Source: Prochilodus magdalenae
Lineage: Eukaryota > Chordata > Actinopteri > Characiformes > Prochilodontidae
Length of the DNA stretch: 64,000 bases
Reading direction: 5' to 3'
Assembly (NCBI GenBank): GCA_024036415.1
Contig: JAMWET010003602.1
Span: 645,001-709,000 of the forward strand
The notes beneath the pieces were generated by a model. That model was not told the DNA's origin and made no database searches. It worked only from the letters and a program-made list of their open reading frames with translations. This document shows, piece by piece, positions 45,745-56,949 of the stretch (the first letter of the stretch is position 1; every line of letters begins with the position of its first letter). A program made the position numbers and the translations under genes.

Positions 45745-46820
45745 CTTAAATGACTGTAATTAAAGAAAGCCTACTAGGATTAAGCATACAGCTGGAGTCT
45801 ACAAAGCTTGTTCACTAGGTGTTCTACCTTAAATGGTTATTTCTGTTATTGCCAGTGATAACTGCATCTTCTGTGGGCTGAACACCGCCTCTTGATCTTC
45901 TTAAATGTCCCAGATGGTTGTGTTGTGTTGTCTGGTACTGCACCAGTAAAATGCTTTAGCACCGGTTTGATGGTTTCTAGGAAGAACAATGGTGTCGCTT
46001 CCCTTGATTGAATTAAAGCACCTCCAGTAATCAGATTTTGCATCCCCAGAGTCTGGCAGCCCCTCCACAGCCCTTTACTTCGCCATCAGCTCGAGCATAA
46101 GCTGTCCTCCCTAAACGTCTCCTTTGAAACGCATCTATTTACTGGGACCTGGCATGGCGCTGAGCAAAACCAGACACTGCAACTCAGATCATCGTCCCAG
46201 AATGCTTATGTTTTTAGATGTGTGTGGGTTTTTTTCCCTGCCCACAGATATCACTCAGCTTGGCAGCATATATTGCTACGTAACACCCTCTGCTTCTTTT
46301 CAAATCTGGTCATTTATTTTGGCTCCATCAGTGGATGTTTGTTCTTGCCTTCGGGCTCGACAGCAGCTGCTCCGCTCCTGAGGGATTCCTGCAGGTTTCT
46401 AAAGCCCTATCAACAGTCCGACCCGCAGCATCCCACAGCTCCTCCTACGCCACCTCTTGACTCACTGCATGTTGCTAAATTTAAGATCGATTATGCTGCT
46501 ATTCTTGCGCCATCTTGAAATTGCTTTTGATTAATTGCTGTTTATTTTTATATGTCTTAGTTCCAATTGCTTGTTATACATTAGCATAGCTCAGTTCACA
46601 TACAGACTCCAGGCGTTTTGAGCTGTGGTTTTGCCCTCAAAGGAATGCTTGCTCATGTGTCCCCAGCTGTCAGGATGATATCTAATTATGATGCTAATTT
46701 GTGATCAAAAGTTTGGGGACACATTTTAAAATGGCAGCAGGGAACCGTCAGGCCCTTCTGTAGAAATTTTGTGCTTTAATGTGCAGCCAAGAGCTTTAAT
46801 TGGAATATGCTCACTGGCCA
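45745..46820. other. Intron 9 single-copy block, possible conserved element at 46040-46560
   Basis: 46040-46560 has no repeats and balanced composition. It ends in the AT-rich words aaattgcttttgattaattg and tgtttatttttatatgtctt, typical of conserved enhancers. No coding similarity. Inference only. Confidence 0.3.
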
Positions 46821-46821
46821 A

Positions 46822-47290
46822 AGGTGGTAGCAACTTCAGGCTCCTGCAGACGGCGCTGTTTGTATTTGGCTATTAATGCCTGCAGGGTTTGACAGGATTC
46901 GTAGATTAAAAAGAGGTGCTACAATGCCATCAATGTCTCGTTCCATGTGTTGAAAATGGCTCCAAAGCAGATGTTAATGAAGGCTTGATTGCATTTGGAC
47001 GTGCCGAAGATCATAGTGTAAAGAAAGTAGCAGAATCTCCAGGTCTATTGAAGCATACTGTCGTACGGGTCTACCAGCACTGGCACAAATCCCAGTCTTC
47101 AGGACATTCTCCTCCGAACTGTAGCACAGAAGGCATCCACCAAATTTGGTCCACTGCATGATTCTTTGATATAAGAGTGTCTGAACATTCATGTGACCTA
47201 CATCCAGAAATTTGTCCAGTACATGCCAAATCCAATCACAGCTGTTATTTGTGCTCCTGGAGGAATTACATGCTGTTAGGTGTAGGTGTT
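46822..47290 (+). mobile_element. CACCAGAC-family remnant, copy C
   Basis: Contains aacttcaggctcctgcagac at its start and ggctccaaagcagatgttaa. Conceptual peptide GSKADVNEGLIAFGRAEDHS, then VKKVAESPGLLKHTVVRVYQHW, the best view of the helix-turn-helix. The end is near gcatgtaattcctcc inverse text at 47255-47280. It stops about 130 nt before exon 10. Confidence 0.65.
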
Positions 47291-47418
47291 AGTCGCTTTT
47301 TGTCTGATGAGCTTGTAATGGTCCTATATAAACTTGTTACTGTGGTTGCTATGCTCTCACACAGTGGTTGGATACATCTAGGTATAGTAATGCATTGTCT
47401 TTGTATGTGTACTTTCAG

Positions 47419-47595
47419 GCGGAAAAGCGTAGCCCACAGCTTCACTGCCGTCCCCGTCCTGGTCTGGATGGGGTGAAGATGAGAGCATCCGTGCGCATGA
47501 CTCAGTACCTGGAGTCCTGGGGAGCAGCCAAACCTTTCGCCAACCTGCACCACCGAGACAGCATGACCAACGAGAATGGCAAGATCAACACACGA
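47419..47595 (+). CDS. adcy2: adcy2 coding exon 10: C1b regulatory region, first part
   Basis: 59 codons, phase 0 at both ends: AEKRSPQLHCRPRPGLDG.., then KMRASVRMTQYLESWGAAKPF and HHRDSMTNENGKINTR. Vertebrate ADCY2 has the same length here. C1b is the variable cytosolic segment between C1a and TM7 that carries isoform-specific regulation. The conserved block RASVRMTxYLESWGAAKPFA is typical of the ADCY2/4/7 group. Acceptor gtactttcag; donor gtaagt. Confidence 0.96.
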
Positions 47596-47956
47596 GTAAG
47601 TCTTAGGCAGCCATTAAAGCCATTTCAAACTTCCTGTAAAAATTCTACAATATTAGATAATGTGATAAAATAAATACAGTAAAATCTACATGGGTGTGTT
47701 GTTGGATAAGTACAGGCTTGGTTCGCCACTCAAGCCATTGCATGGACTTGTTTGACTCTATGAGCAGTAACAGATTTCAGTGAATGAAGGGTTGATTAGA
47801 TGCATAAACTAGACTATGGATGGTTACTGTAAATACTGGACTTCTTTAAGGACAGATTTGGAAATGGTTACACACACTTACAATGTGATGTTTGTTTGTA
47901 TTGAATGTAATGAAAAACTCGTCATCACGTCATCAGGTTTTATTTCTCCTTTTCAG

Positions 47957-48000
47957 GATGTGCCGATGGGGCAATACCATTTTCAGGGACAATCAGAAAG
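47957..48000 (+). CDS. adcy2: adcy2 coding exon 11: 44-nt C1b mini-exon
   Basis: Only 44 nt: DVPMGQYHFQGQSE plus two bases (AG) of a split Arg codon. Mammalian ADCY2 has DVPMGQHNFQ at this point. The acceptor is ctccttttcag and the donor gtcagt. The phase fits exon 12 exactly (AG+A = Arg, then TKSQKKRF). Mini-exons of this size depend on strong flanking splice signals. Skipping it would shift the frame, because 44 is not a multiple of 3. Confidence 0.94.
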
Positions 48001-48109
48001 GTCAGTTTTTCATCTGGACATGATTGAAAAAGACAAATTACTCTTTAGAAGTTCTGTTTTCTAGAGCTGTTGCTATAATAGCCTGAGAACCACCACTGGT
48101 TTATTTATA

Positions 48110-48828
48110 TACACTACCAGTCAAAAGTGTACTCGTGGCTACTAATAGAAGATTCTCCTTAAGTTTACCATAATGCTTTACTGTAGAATAAAAGTGAAAA
48201 CATCAAACAATAAAATAGCACTCTTAGAACTTTAATCTTTAGTCATCATAAAAAAAACTCCAAAAGGAAGATACACTGCTCTTTGCCATAAAGGCTGATA
48301 TAGCAAGGTTTATTTCTAAGCAGTTTTGGAGCAATTCTATTGGTCTGTCCATCATGAATATTCACTAAACTTACAGGGGAACTAGAGCTTTTACACTGAA
48401 AGTTTTTACACAATTAAATATATATAAGTGGAGATATGGAAAAATATCATACTGTGGTACAACAAAAGTATATGTGGTATATCAGGATATGTACTGTTTC
48501 AGACTCTCATTAGTTAAGCTGTTAACTGTAGGCCTGTTGAGTCTTAAAGATAATAAAACTTGTCTCTAACTGTTGACTGGCAGTGTAAAACTAATTTCTG
48601 TGAAGATACGGTGATGAAAGATGAAAGTAACTGACATCCACAAGGCCTCATGTATTAAAACCAATAATAAAATCTTATCCCATATCTTTTATACTGTAAA
48701 CTATGACTAACGTATTGGCTTAAGTTTCAGTGTCCAGTCTATAGCATTTTAATCTACACTTTATGAGCTATTACTGAATAGCAATTATTACTATAATAGG
48801 TGTCTTAAAATTTTTGAGTGGTAGTGTA
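48110..48828. mobile_element. 719-bp inverted-repeat element with TACACTACC ends
   Basis: Left end tacactaccagtcaaaagtg; right end aaatttttgagtggtagtgta is its imperfect inverse. Starts and ends in TA, so probably Tc1/mariner type. The interior is AT-rich and non-coding. It lies in intron 11, about 110 nt after exon 11. Confidence 0.75.
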
Positions 48829-48964
48829 TGTCACCTCTGCATAAACATGGACATCTGAAACATTTGAAACTACTTATAAAGACTGAGGTGGCCCCCCTAG
48901 GTAGATCTAAAGTAGCTTAGGCATTTAAACAAAACAATCTTTTGCTTCCAGTTTTTGCTACAAG

Positions 48965-49100
48965 TTTACTTACTCGCTCACTCCTCTTCTAAACCACTTT
49001 ATCCTACTGGCACATGGGGAGTGCTGGAGCCCATGCCAGCATTCAATGGGTAGAAAGCAGGAAACACTCTGGACAGGCAACCAATTCTTTGCAGGACATC
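48965..49100 (+). repeat. LINE-tail-like repeat
   Basis: ttactcgctcactcctcttc, then aaaccactttatcctactgg and gcaggaaacactctggacag, as at 780-890. Confidence 0.5.
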
Positions 49101-49494
49101 TACATGTTTACTTAATACATTAATGCACTTGTGGGATCCTGCTGGTGTGTGTTTCTTCCATTCCAGTGATGTTCACATAAATCAACTTGGCTCCCCCTTG
49201 TGGACAATCATCAGCCTGACACGGACATCTTCATTATGATCTGTGCAGTACTCAAATGAAAAAACTAATTACAAGACTGATTCATTAAGAACACAGAATT
49301 AAGGAGGCAGTTTATTAATTGAGTAGTCGTAGAGTGTAATGGAGTAATCATGTCAGCCATTCTGGCAATGTATAATGGAATGAATGTTCCTGCAGGGATA
49401 TAGAGAGTTTTGGAGGAGAATAACAGCTGACATGCACAACAATACACTCCCTGTCTGTTATCAGCTCAACTTATAATACAGGTGCACTCTGAAT

Positions 49495-49745
49495 GCTGTG
49501 TTACTCCTTTTCACCCTATTCTTCACTGGTCAGGACCCCCACAGGACCACCAGAGAGCAAGTATTACTCGGGTGCTTTGCCTGATCCACTCACACCAGAA
49601 CAACACAGACACTAACATACCACCACTGATACATCAGTGTCACCGCAGTGCTGAGAAAGATCCAGTACCACCCACATAATACCTCCTCTGTAATGGCCCT
49701 GTGGGGGTCCTGACCATTGAAGAACAGGGTGAAAGAGGGGCAACA
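49495..49745. mobile_element. Foldback copy with long inverted arms
   Basis: Left arm ccctattcttcactggtcag and gacccccacaggaccacc (49516-49553) pairs with right arm ggccctgtgggggtcctgac and cattgaagaacagggtg (49686-49735). The 130-nt centre has catcagtgtcaccgcagtgc. Same family as 29219, 44651 and 57640. The near-complete hairpin lies about 140 nt before exon 12. Confidence 0.75.
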
Positions 49746-49881
49746 AATAAGGAAACCCTTCAAACAGTCATAATACATCTGTTGGCAGTGAGTACAGGTT
49801 CAGTACATACAGTCCGTCATGCAGTGCTGACCTTATTTATCTTCCTCAAGTCGCTCAGGCATCACTTTTCATTTCATTCAG

Positions 49882-49962
49882 AACAAAATCCCAGAAGAAG
49901 CGATTCGAAGAGGAGCTAAATGAAAGGATGATTCGCACAATTGATGGCATCAACGCACAAAA
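49882..49962 (+). CDS. adcy2: adcy2 coding exon 12: C1b basic helix
   Basis: 81 nt: one base completes Arg, then TKSQKKRFEEELNERMIRTI and DGINAQ, then two bases of a split Lys. The basic segment KSQKKRFEEELNERM is diagnostic of ADCY2. The acceptor is catttcattcag and the donor gtgagt. This exon, exon 13 and exon 14 cluster within about 560 bp. Confidence 0.96.
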
Positions 49963-50134
49963 GTGAGTAGCTCTAGCCTTCTCCAGTTTACTATAGACAT
50001 GATTGTGATACCAGCATCATTTCAGTGACCTCTAGGATGGCTGCTTTATTCTCTGCCTAAAGCATATAATTGCCGATTATCATGTTATACTGATATGAAT
50101 GCTCTCTCTGTTCTTGTCCTTGTCCCTCCATCAG

Positions 50135-50204
50135 ACAGTGGTTGAAGTCTGAGGACATTCAGAGGATATCTCTGTTCTTTCACAACAAGGCTCTGGAGAA
50201 AGAG
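50135..50204 (+). CDS. adcy2: adcy2 coding exon 13: C1b end
   Basis: 70 nt: one base completes Lys, then 23 codons QWLKSEDIQRISLFFHNKAL EKE, phase 0 at the end. It matches mammalian QWLKSEDIQRISLLFYNKVLEKE. The acceptor is gtccctccatcag. The donor GAG/gtctgt is weak at +3 and +4, but the frame continues precisely into exon 14 after a 141-nt intron, so the call is firm. Confidence 0.95.
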
Positions 50205-50345
50205 GTCTGTTCTCACAGTAGTTCTTAATGTGACACAGTTCAGTTTTATAAAGCCTAATTCTCGATATCCAAACTTAAAGCTGAGTTCAGCCTTTTCACG
50301 TTTCTCTTCGAAATGTCTTTTTTGTCTTTTTCCCCACACGTATAG

Positions 50346-50443
50346 TATAGAGCCACAACCTTGCCTGCCTTCAAGTACTACGTCACCTGTGCATGCCTCA
50401 TCTTCTTCTGTATATTCATAGTGCAAGTTTTAGTCTTGCCAAA
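50346..50443 (+). CDS. adcy2: adcy2 coding exon 14: TM7
   Basis: 98 nt: 32 codons YRATTLPAFKYYVTCACL to VQVLVLP plus two bases of a split Lys. KYYVTCACLIFFCIFIVQVLV is TM7, the first helix of membrane domain 2. Acceptor cccacacgtatag, donor gtaagt. Residues are nearly identical to mammalian ADCY2 (YRATALPAFKYYVTCACLIF). Confidence 0.97.
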
Positions 50444-52025
50444 GTAAGTACTTTCCATGAATTTCAACCAACCTTATCTCACGATCCTAACCCAACTGCG
50501 AGCCACTATTTGGCCCCACAGCAGTTATCAAGCAACCGACTATGTTACAGGACCCAAGTGTGACAGTAAGAGTGGGAAGAAAGATGGAGACACAAACCGA
50601 TAAGGAAAAGATCAATGTGTGCTAGAGACAGGCAGCTCCGTACAGATGGATATGGATTTTGTGAATCAGAGACTGAGCTGCTTTGGAAATTATGCCTCTT
50701 TAAGTAGGAAGTCAGACAGTAAAATCCATGAGAGTCGCCGCTGTAAATTACTGTCGGCCACAAGCGCTTTCAGAAACCCAAAAGCTGGTATCGATTTTTT
50801 CCCGTGATGTGTCCTCACTTCCCGGCCCCATCATTATATCAAGTTTATAACACCATTAAACACGCTGCCATGAAGGACCAGCAGTAACTTTTACACCAGC
50901 ATTAACATTTTATATGCAAAGCCCACTACGCGGTCACTCTACATTAACAGAGTGTTAACCATAAAGGTGTGTAGCATGAGCAGTCATATGCCAAAACTTG
51001 AAAACCCTCGGTCAGATGTTCTTTAAGCTAGAATACATCCTCTAAAAAGAAGGGGGAAAAATATGGTTCATAATGCCACTAAATTCTTCAACAACGTTTA
51101 ACACATTTTCTTAGTTTGGCCCCTCACTGCTAAAGCAGAGGTGTCTGTTATTATGACAAATGTGACTGTAGCCCTGTCGTTCAAATACAGCTTTTAAATA
51201 GCAAGTAAATGTTGCAGAACTATGGATAAATCAATGAGCAAGTAACTAACAAAAGCAACAGCAACATGGAGAGCTTCATTTCTCTTTTGGAGGGTCCATT
51301 GTAATAAGGATTTATGAGCTGTATGAAAAAGAGTGAGAGGCTATAATCACAGAGGAGAGGGACGATTGACTCTATATATTACACTGTTTCTGTCCAAAGA
51401 GAAATATGTATCTCCATTTTTGTTGATTTTTCATTTTATGCATTTTAATTATCATTTAAACGCAGCAGCTGCTGTTTACACTGTGTGAAACTTGCAGGAT
51501 GAATGGACCAACAGAAATTACCCTAAACTGCCCTCTCCTGTAAAGTTGCCATTTTGAAGATACATCTTTTTTTGGACAGCAATGAGATAAATATACTGCT
51601 CGAACAGGGTCCCAGTTTTGCTCTCACTGTACACTGGTGATGAACATCTGGTTACTTTTTGGGAATCATGTGATTTGCATGTTCAGGTTTAGGTAAAATC
51701 TACATTTAAACAAAGAAAAAATAATTTTAATTCATAATTAAAAGTTATATATACATTCTGATTGTCTGTTTTTTGTCCACTTACATATAACAAAATGCAG
51801 TACTTGCAGTGGAAACGTCCTAGTTTAGCAAGTTAAACCTTTATAAATGTCATGTAGTTAATCTAATGTTGGGTCTATAAAAGGCCAGGCCAGAGAATCG
51901 ATCCCTTTATACTCTGAGGTGACAGTGCTACCTATCCTACCCTGTGTGATTACAGTGAACGCTGACATTGTACATGTAGTAAACTGTGTTTATATGTGCT
52001 TATATAAAACAGTATTAACAAACAG

Positions 52026-52061
<36 letters not shown>

Positions 52062-53585
52062 CTATGCGAGATAGAAGCCATTGCTTAGAGTAGCTATATT
52101 AGTTAAAAAAAGTATAACATAACTTGTGATGCAAACTTAATAAAGAAACTAAAAATCTTTATTAGTTCGTTGTTACATACATATCTAAACAATAGACTAA
52201 GATTTAAGTCTAAGATGCTTAATTTAATTATTACAGTCACATTTTTGCTTTGGCCTTAAGACTCGGTCACACTACACTTTTGTAGCATGTGCCAGTTCAT
52301 GAGTTCAGTTCAAATTTATTGTCATCATACCATTATGGGGTTGTACAGTATAATGAAACACTATTAAGCAACTTCTCCAGAGCCGCAATTAAAGCAATAG
52401 ATAAATAATAAGTAACAGGGCAAAGACCAAAAGACAGAAACACAGTTCGGTATGTGTATAGACAGTAAATAACATTAGCAGTAACTGTATGGCAGAGTGT
52501 TACCAGAATGTGTAAATGGCAGTTAGCATATGCAGTAGAGTTAGTAATAGGAATGACCAGGAGGCTGCCATAAGGAACCCTTCATGTTGGCGCAGTTAGT
52601 AGGTTAACTAACTCCAAACCATGCGCTGCTATAAAAACAGCAAATACCAGTATGCAGTCCATACTGATTTAAGCTGGTCTTTGCTTGTTCAAGCTAGTTT
52701 AGTTCTGGCCTAGTGCTGGTTTAGCTGTTCTCCCATGCCATCTAACCATGCCAGCTCAGTAGTTGGAACTTCAGGTGAAGTGAGGTTATTGGTAGACATA
52801 GTGGCTTCGAACATGTTAGTGCTCAGAATGTTGGACGCTCATTTTGGCTGGTGCGGTAATAACCCAGAGTAAACAGCACTACCGAAAACGAGAGAGCGGC
52901 ACTATTTAAAGTAAGATATATGCGCCATAACGTGTTTGATTCCATTCGGTGAAATCGAATAAAATGTGTTTATTTATTTGTTTGTTTATGGTGCTCTGCT
53001 ACACATCCCCATATTGCACTCTGTGTTCATAAACTGTGTCTAGTGTTCCTAATGTCAAATAAAGAGAGCTGTTTATAGACTTCATTACCGAGAACATCTG
53101 ACCGAGAAGCACAGGAAACAAAAATGAAAGACGGAGCCATGAATGCAGAAACTCATTTAGCATTGGTAAAAATAATAACCCTGGATGGCCTGATGAGTTA
53201 TCTCCTACACCTTTAGTCAATGACTTGTTTTTTATTTCAGAGCAAGAAATAAAGCTGTTCATTATAATAATGAGTCAGCATGTTCAACATAATAGCGGGT
53301 CTACTCATCTTAATGGTCCAATCTTCAGTAGAAATTGTTCAAAATGTGCAAAACAACAGTCATAAAGAGCGGAAACTGTTTCAGAGGCAAAATGCAGCCT
53401 AACTGCTTATTACTGACCAGCTCGTCTATTGCCTAGTGGTTCCATTATTTTTAAATAGCAGGATAAATAGAGAGCGTGGCACGTTTGTGTTTGTGTGATG
53501 CGCACTTTCTGTTTCCTAATGAGTAAAAGCAAGTGCCCTTCTATTACATTTGCTGTTTAATGAGTGGCGCTTTCATTCCGTGCAG
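50444..53585. other. Intron 14: family repeats, microsatellite, otherwise unassigned
   Basis: 51395-51580 is copy 4 (plus) of the aaacagcagctgctgt family. (TA)15 at 52030-52060. 52310-52560 has a caaatttattgtcatcatac LINE-tail-like start. No gene seen. Confidence 0.5.
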
Positions 53586-53670
53586 GACTGCTGTCCTCGG
53601 GGTGTCGTTTGGATTGGCCTTCCTGTTGCTCTCTCTTATCCTTATCATTTGTTTTGCTGGGCATATAGTG
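53586..53670 (+). CDS. adcy2: adcy2 coding exon 15: TM8
   Basis: 85 nt: one base completes Lys, then 28 codons TAVLGVSFGLAFLLLSLILI ICFAGHIV, phase 0 at the end. This is TM8. Mammals have TSVLGISFGAAFLLLAFILFVCFAGQ at this point, so the exon is somewhat more diverged than the catalytic exons but identical in length. Acceptor cattccgtgcag; donor gtaagt. Confidence 0.96.
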
Positions 53671-53838
53671 GTAAGTAAAGCACTTACATTAGTTGGAAAT
53701 GACTGAGTTTGTGTTTTCAAACCTGTTTATTTACTGGCAAGTATGTGTGCTTGCTTTTACGCTCTGATCATAAACTAAACAGAAAAGAGAGCAGGAAACG
53801 ATCCTCATCTTTCCCCAGATTAAAGAGAAGTACTGAAA

Positions 53839-54380
53839 TACACTATATTGCCAAAAGTATTCAGTATTCACTCACCCATCTGAATCACTGAATTTGGGTG
53901 GTCCAGTCTCTTCCATGGCCACTGGTGTATAAAACCAAGCACCTAGTCATGCACATGCTTTTACAGACTACAATGAGTCGCTCTCATGACCTCAGTGAAC
54001 TCCATTGTGGCACTGTGATAGGATGCCACCTGTGCAACAAGTCCGGTCTTGAAATTTCCTCACCACTACATTTTCCACAGGATTATGATGTGGGGTTGTT
54101 TTTCGGAAGTTTGGCTCATCCCCTTAGTTCCAGTGAAAGGAACTCTTAATGCTTCAGAAGAACAATGGATTTTGGCAACTTCATGCTGCCAACTTTGTGG
54201 AAACTGTTTGAGGATGACTCCTTCCTGTTGCAACATGACTCCTCACCAGTGCACAAAACAAGGTCCATAAAGACATGGATAGAACACCTTTGAGATGAAT
54301 TAGACCGGAGAGTGTAAGCCAGCCCTTCCATTCCAACATCAGTGTCTTACCTCACTAATGCACTTCTGGAAGAATTTTCA
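53839..54380 (+). pseudogene. Tc1-like element relic (tatattgccaaaagtattc family)
   Basis: Left end tacactatattgccaaaagt. N-terminal peptide MSRSHDLSELHCGTVIGCHL CNKSGLEISS matches the fish Tc1 start (GRSQELSEFQRGTVIGCHLC). A later segment RIMMWGCFSEVWLIPLVPVK GTLNAS matches its catalytic domain after a large internal deletion. The 3' terminal repeat is missing. Confidence 0.88.
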
Positions 54381-54544
54381 AAAGTGATGGTATGTATGTC
54401 CATCAAATTTGAGCTTTGGCAGTTACAGTTTCCCTTTTCCCCCCCAAAAAAAGCCCCTTAAACTGTGACCTAAGAATGTAGGTGTTAACTATAGTCAGAA
54501 AAATTAACACACATTAAGAAACTGTTTAATGATAGTAAAGAAGA

Positions 54545-54810
54545 CAGACAGGGGTGCTGAAGACTATCCCTGTGCTCACTAGGTAACACCCTTGACAGGC
54601 TGGCAGTTTATCACAGGACAGACACATGATATACACGTTCACTTACACCTAGGAGCAATTTAGCATCATCAGCCTGACGGCATGTCTTTGGACTTTGGGA
54701 GGAAACCAGAGCACCTGGATGAAACACAGAGACATGGGAAGAACATGCGATCTTCACTCAGAGAGCACCCTGGATGTTCAAACAGGGAATAAAGCCCAGG
54801 CCCTGCTTGC
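54545..54810 (-). repeat. LINE 3'-end-type repeat, minus orientation
   Basis: Inverse words of the 25100 repeat: cctgacggcatgtctttgga, ctttgggaggaaaccagagc, gcatgtt-type inverse at 54745. Confidence 0.65.
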
Positions 54811-55248
54811 TGTGACATTAACATTATCATATATAGAAAGATATAGCAAAAAACAGAACTAAATCCGCAGTGGATAACTGGTGTAAGTGTACATGCCAGC
54901 TAAAACAGCAAGCAGAGCATTCCCACTATGGGTCAAATGTCAAATTCCCTGGCTCTCACTGGAATAAGCTACATTTCCATGACCCATAATGAATTGAATA
55001 ATAGGCCACCTTTATGCTGAACAAGCCAACAGCCACAGCATTTTAAAACCATCAATTTGTGAGCTTATTTTACTGGTTTTAGGTACAAAACTTTTTTCTG
55101 CCTAAATTTGCACAATTAATACTGACATTTCCATTTAACCGGCATGTTTGCAGTCGTTAGCAGGTACAGGACACTGCATACCATGACTAAAGTGATTAGG
55201 AGTTGTTTGGCAAACTGGGAGGACATAATGAGCATTGAAAATTACTCA

Positions 55249-56030
55249 GAGTACAACCAAACCACTCTTAGTACAACACAAATTACTCCCAGTACAATCA
55301 AAGCCCCTCCTAATACAACTCAAAATCCTCTTAGTACAACCCAACTTACTCCCAGTACAACCCAAATTCCTCCCAGTACAAACAAAGCTCCTCCTGGTAT
55401 AACCCAAATTACTCCCAGTACAAACAAAATCTCTCCCAGTACAAACACAACCACTCTCAATACAACCCAAATTACTCCCAGTACAACCAAAATCTCTCCC
55501 AGTGCAACCTAAACCACTCTCAATACAACCCAAATGACTCCTAGTACAACCCAAACTACTCCAAATACAACTCAAAGTCCTCCCAGTACAACCCAAATCA
55601 CTCTCAGTACAACCCAAATTACTACCAGTACAACCAAAATCTCATACAGTACAGCCAAAACCACTCTCAGTACAACCCAAATAACTTCCAGTACAACCCA
55701 AAATGACTCCCAGTACAACAAAAATTACTCCCAGTTCAACCAAAACCACTCTCAATACAACCCAAATTACTTCCAGAACAACCAAAACCACTTTCAATAC
55801 AACCCAAACTCGTATTACAACCCAGATTACTCCCAGTAAAACCAAAACCTCTCCCAGTACAACTCAGATGCCTCCCAGTACAAACAAAGCATTTTCTGGT
55901 ACAACACAAATTACACTGTAAAACCAAAACTACTCCCAATACATCCAAAACCTTTCTTGGTATAACCACAACCCCATTTGGTACAACCAAATTTCCTTCT
56001 GCTACATCCAAAACCCCTCTTGGTACAACA
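55249..56030 (+). repeat. 21-bp minisatellite, about 38 units, heptad-coding frame
   Basis: The unit is agtacaacccaaattactccc with variants (tail accactctc, atctctccc, gctcctcct). Nearly every unit is exactly 21 nt; exceptions are one of 22 nt near 55698, one of 18 nt near 55815, and disturbances near 55915. The plus frame reads STTQITP / STTKISP heptads from 55249 to 55700, broken by one TAA (55510-55512, a C to T change in a CAA codon). Both strands are open in several frames because the unit lacks stops. No promoter, signal peptide or splice evidence makes it a gene, so I list it as a minisatellite. Confidence 0.93.
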
Positions 56031-56518
56031 GTGAAAAAATGCAACGTTGAAATGAGATTCCAGTCTTGGTGCCTTTAATTGGTTTTATTTCATTTGTTTG
56101 TTTGTTTTTATATAGGAACAAAATGTTGATAACAATAATAACTATTTTACTAACTTAAATATCTTACTGTAGATATATCAGAATTGCAATTAAACTGATT
56201 GCAGTAATAAGACAAATGACAAAATTATTAATTAGTTGTTTGTTTTTTTCAGTTCAGTTTTATCAGTAGACAGTGCATGTTTTCTCGGTTCCTTGTTTAC
56301 AAAACTTCATTAGACTGAGATATGTTTAACTGAAACCTCACTCCATAAATAAAATCCTCCATTAACAAGCTTTGAATTAACACGGATTTAAAAGCCAACG
56401 CTTGTTAGAGGAAACGGTACTGTGAGGAAAGAAAGTAACAAAGTCTGAAGGTCAGTGAGTGAATATTCCCTGGTTTTCAGTAGAAAGAGAACATCATGAG
56501 CCTCACGTCTTCACAACA

Positions 56519-56688
56519 TCACAACCTTCTCAGTGTTTTTCTGAGAGGGATACGTGAAAAGGAAATGTCTTGACTGGCTTTGAAAAGGTCAAGTCTTTCT
56601 CGAAAGCTCTTTTTTACTCTCTCAATCTCTTTCTTTGCTATCTCGGCCTGTAATAGTAGCAACAGTGCTCTCTGTGAATCCTGTCCAT
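56519..56688 (-). other. Exon-like minus-strand reading frame, unknown protein
   Basis: From a good acceptor (ctctctgtatttgcag on the minus strand, ending at 56689), an open frame encodes GQDSQRALLLLLQAEIAKKE, then IERVKKSFRERLDLFKASQD and ISFSRIPLRKTLRRL, then TGA at 56519. The frame is also open upstream to a Met at 56770 (83 codons in all). The charged amphipathic helix looks like real protein, for example the C-terminal coiled-coil of a DNA-binding protein. AATAAA and ATTAAA words lie on the minus strand near 56075-56088. I recognise no family. It may be a nested gene's last exon, a retrocopy or chance. Confidence 0.35.
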
Positions 56689-56949
56689 CTGCAAATACAG
56701 AGAGGAAGAACTCAGTGTGTTGATTCATCTCAGCACATTGGACTTGAAACAATGCGGGTAAAGTGCACAATGTCAGATTTAACTCACTATGATCTAAATT
56801 ATGTCTAAAACGTTAAATTATCATTGTTCTGGAGGGGCTGTGAGCACAAACCTGAACGACTCATATAGCTGCCATGTTTAATCTGGTCTACTGGTCACAT
56901 GGGGGCTCAGGAACTCTGCTGCATAGACATTATCTCTAACATAGACATA

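Noticed and set aside
55246..56044. Minus-strand Cys-containing heptad protein (LGCTGSN repeats)
   Set aside because: Any stop-free 21-bp unit gives open frames on both strands. No splice or start signals support the minus strand.
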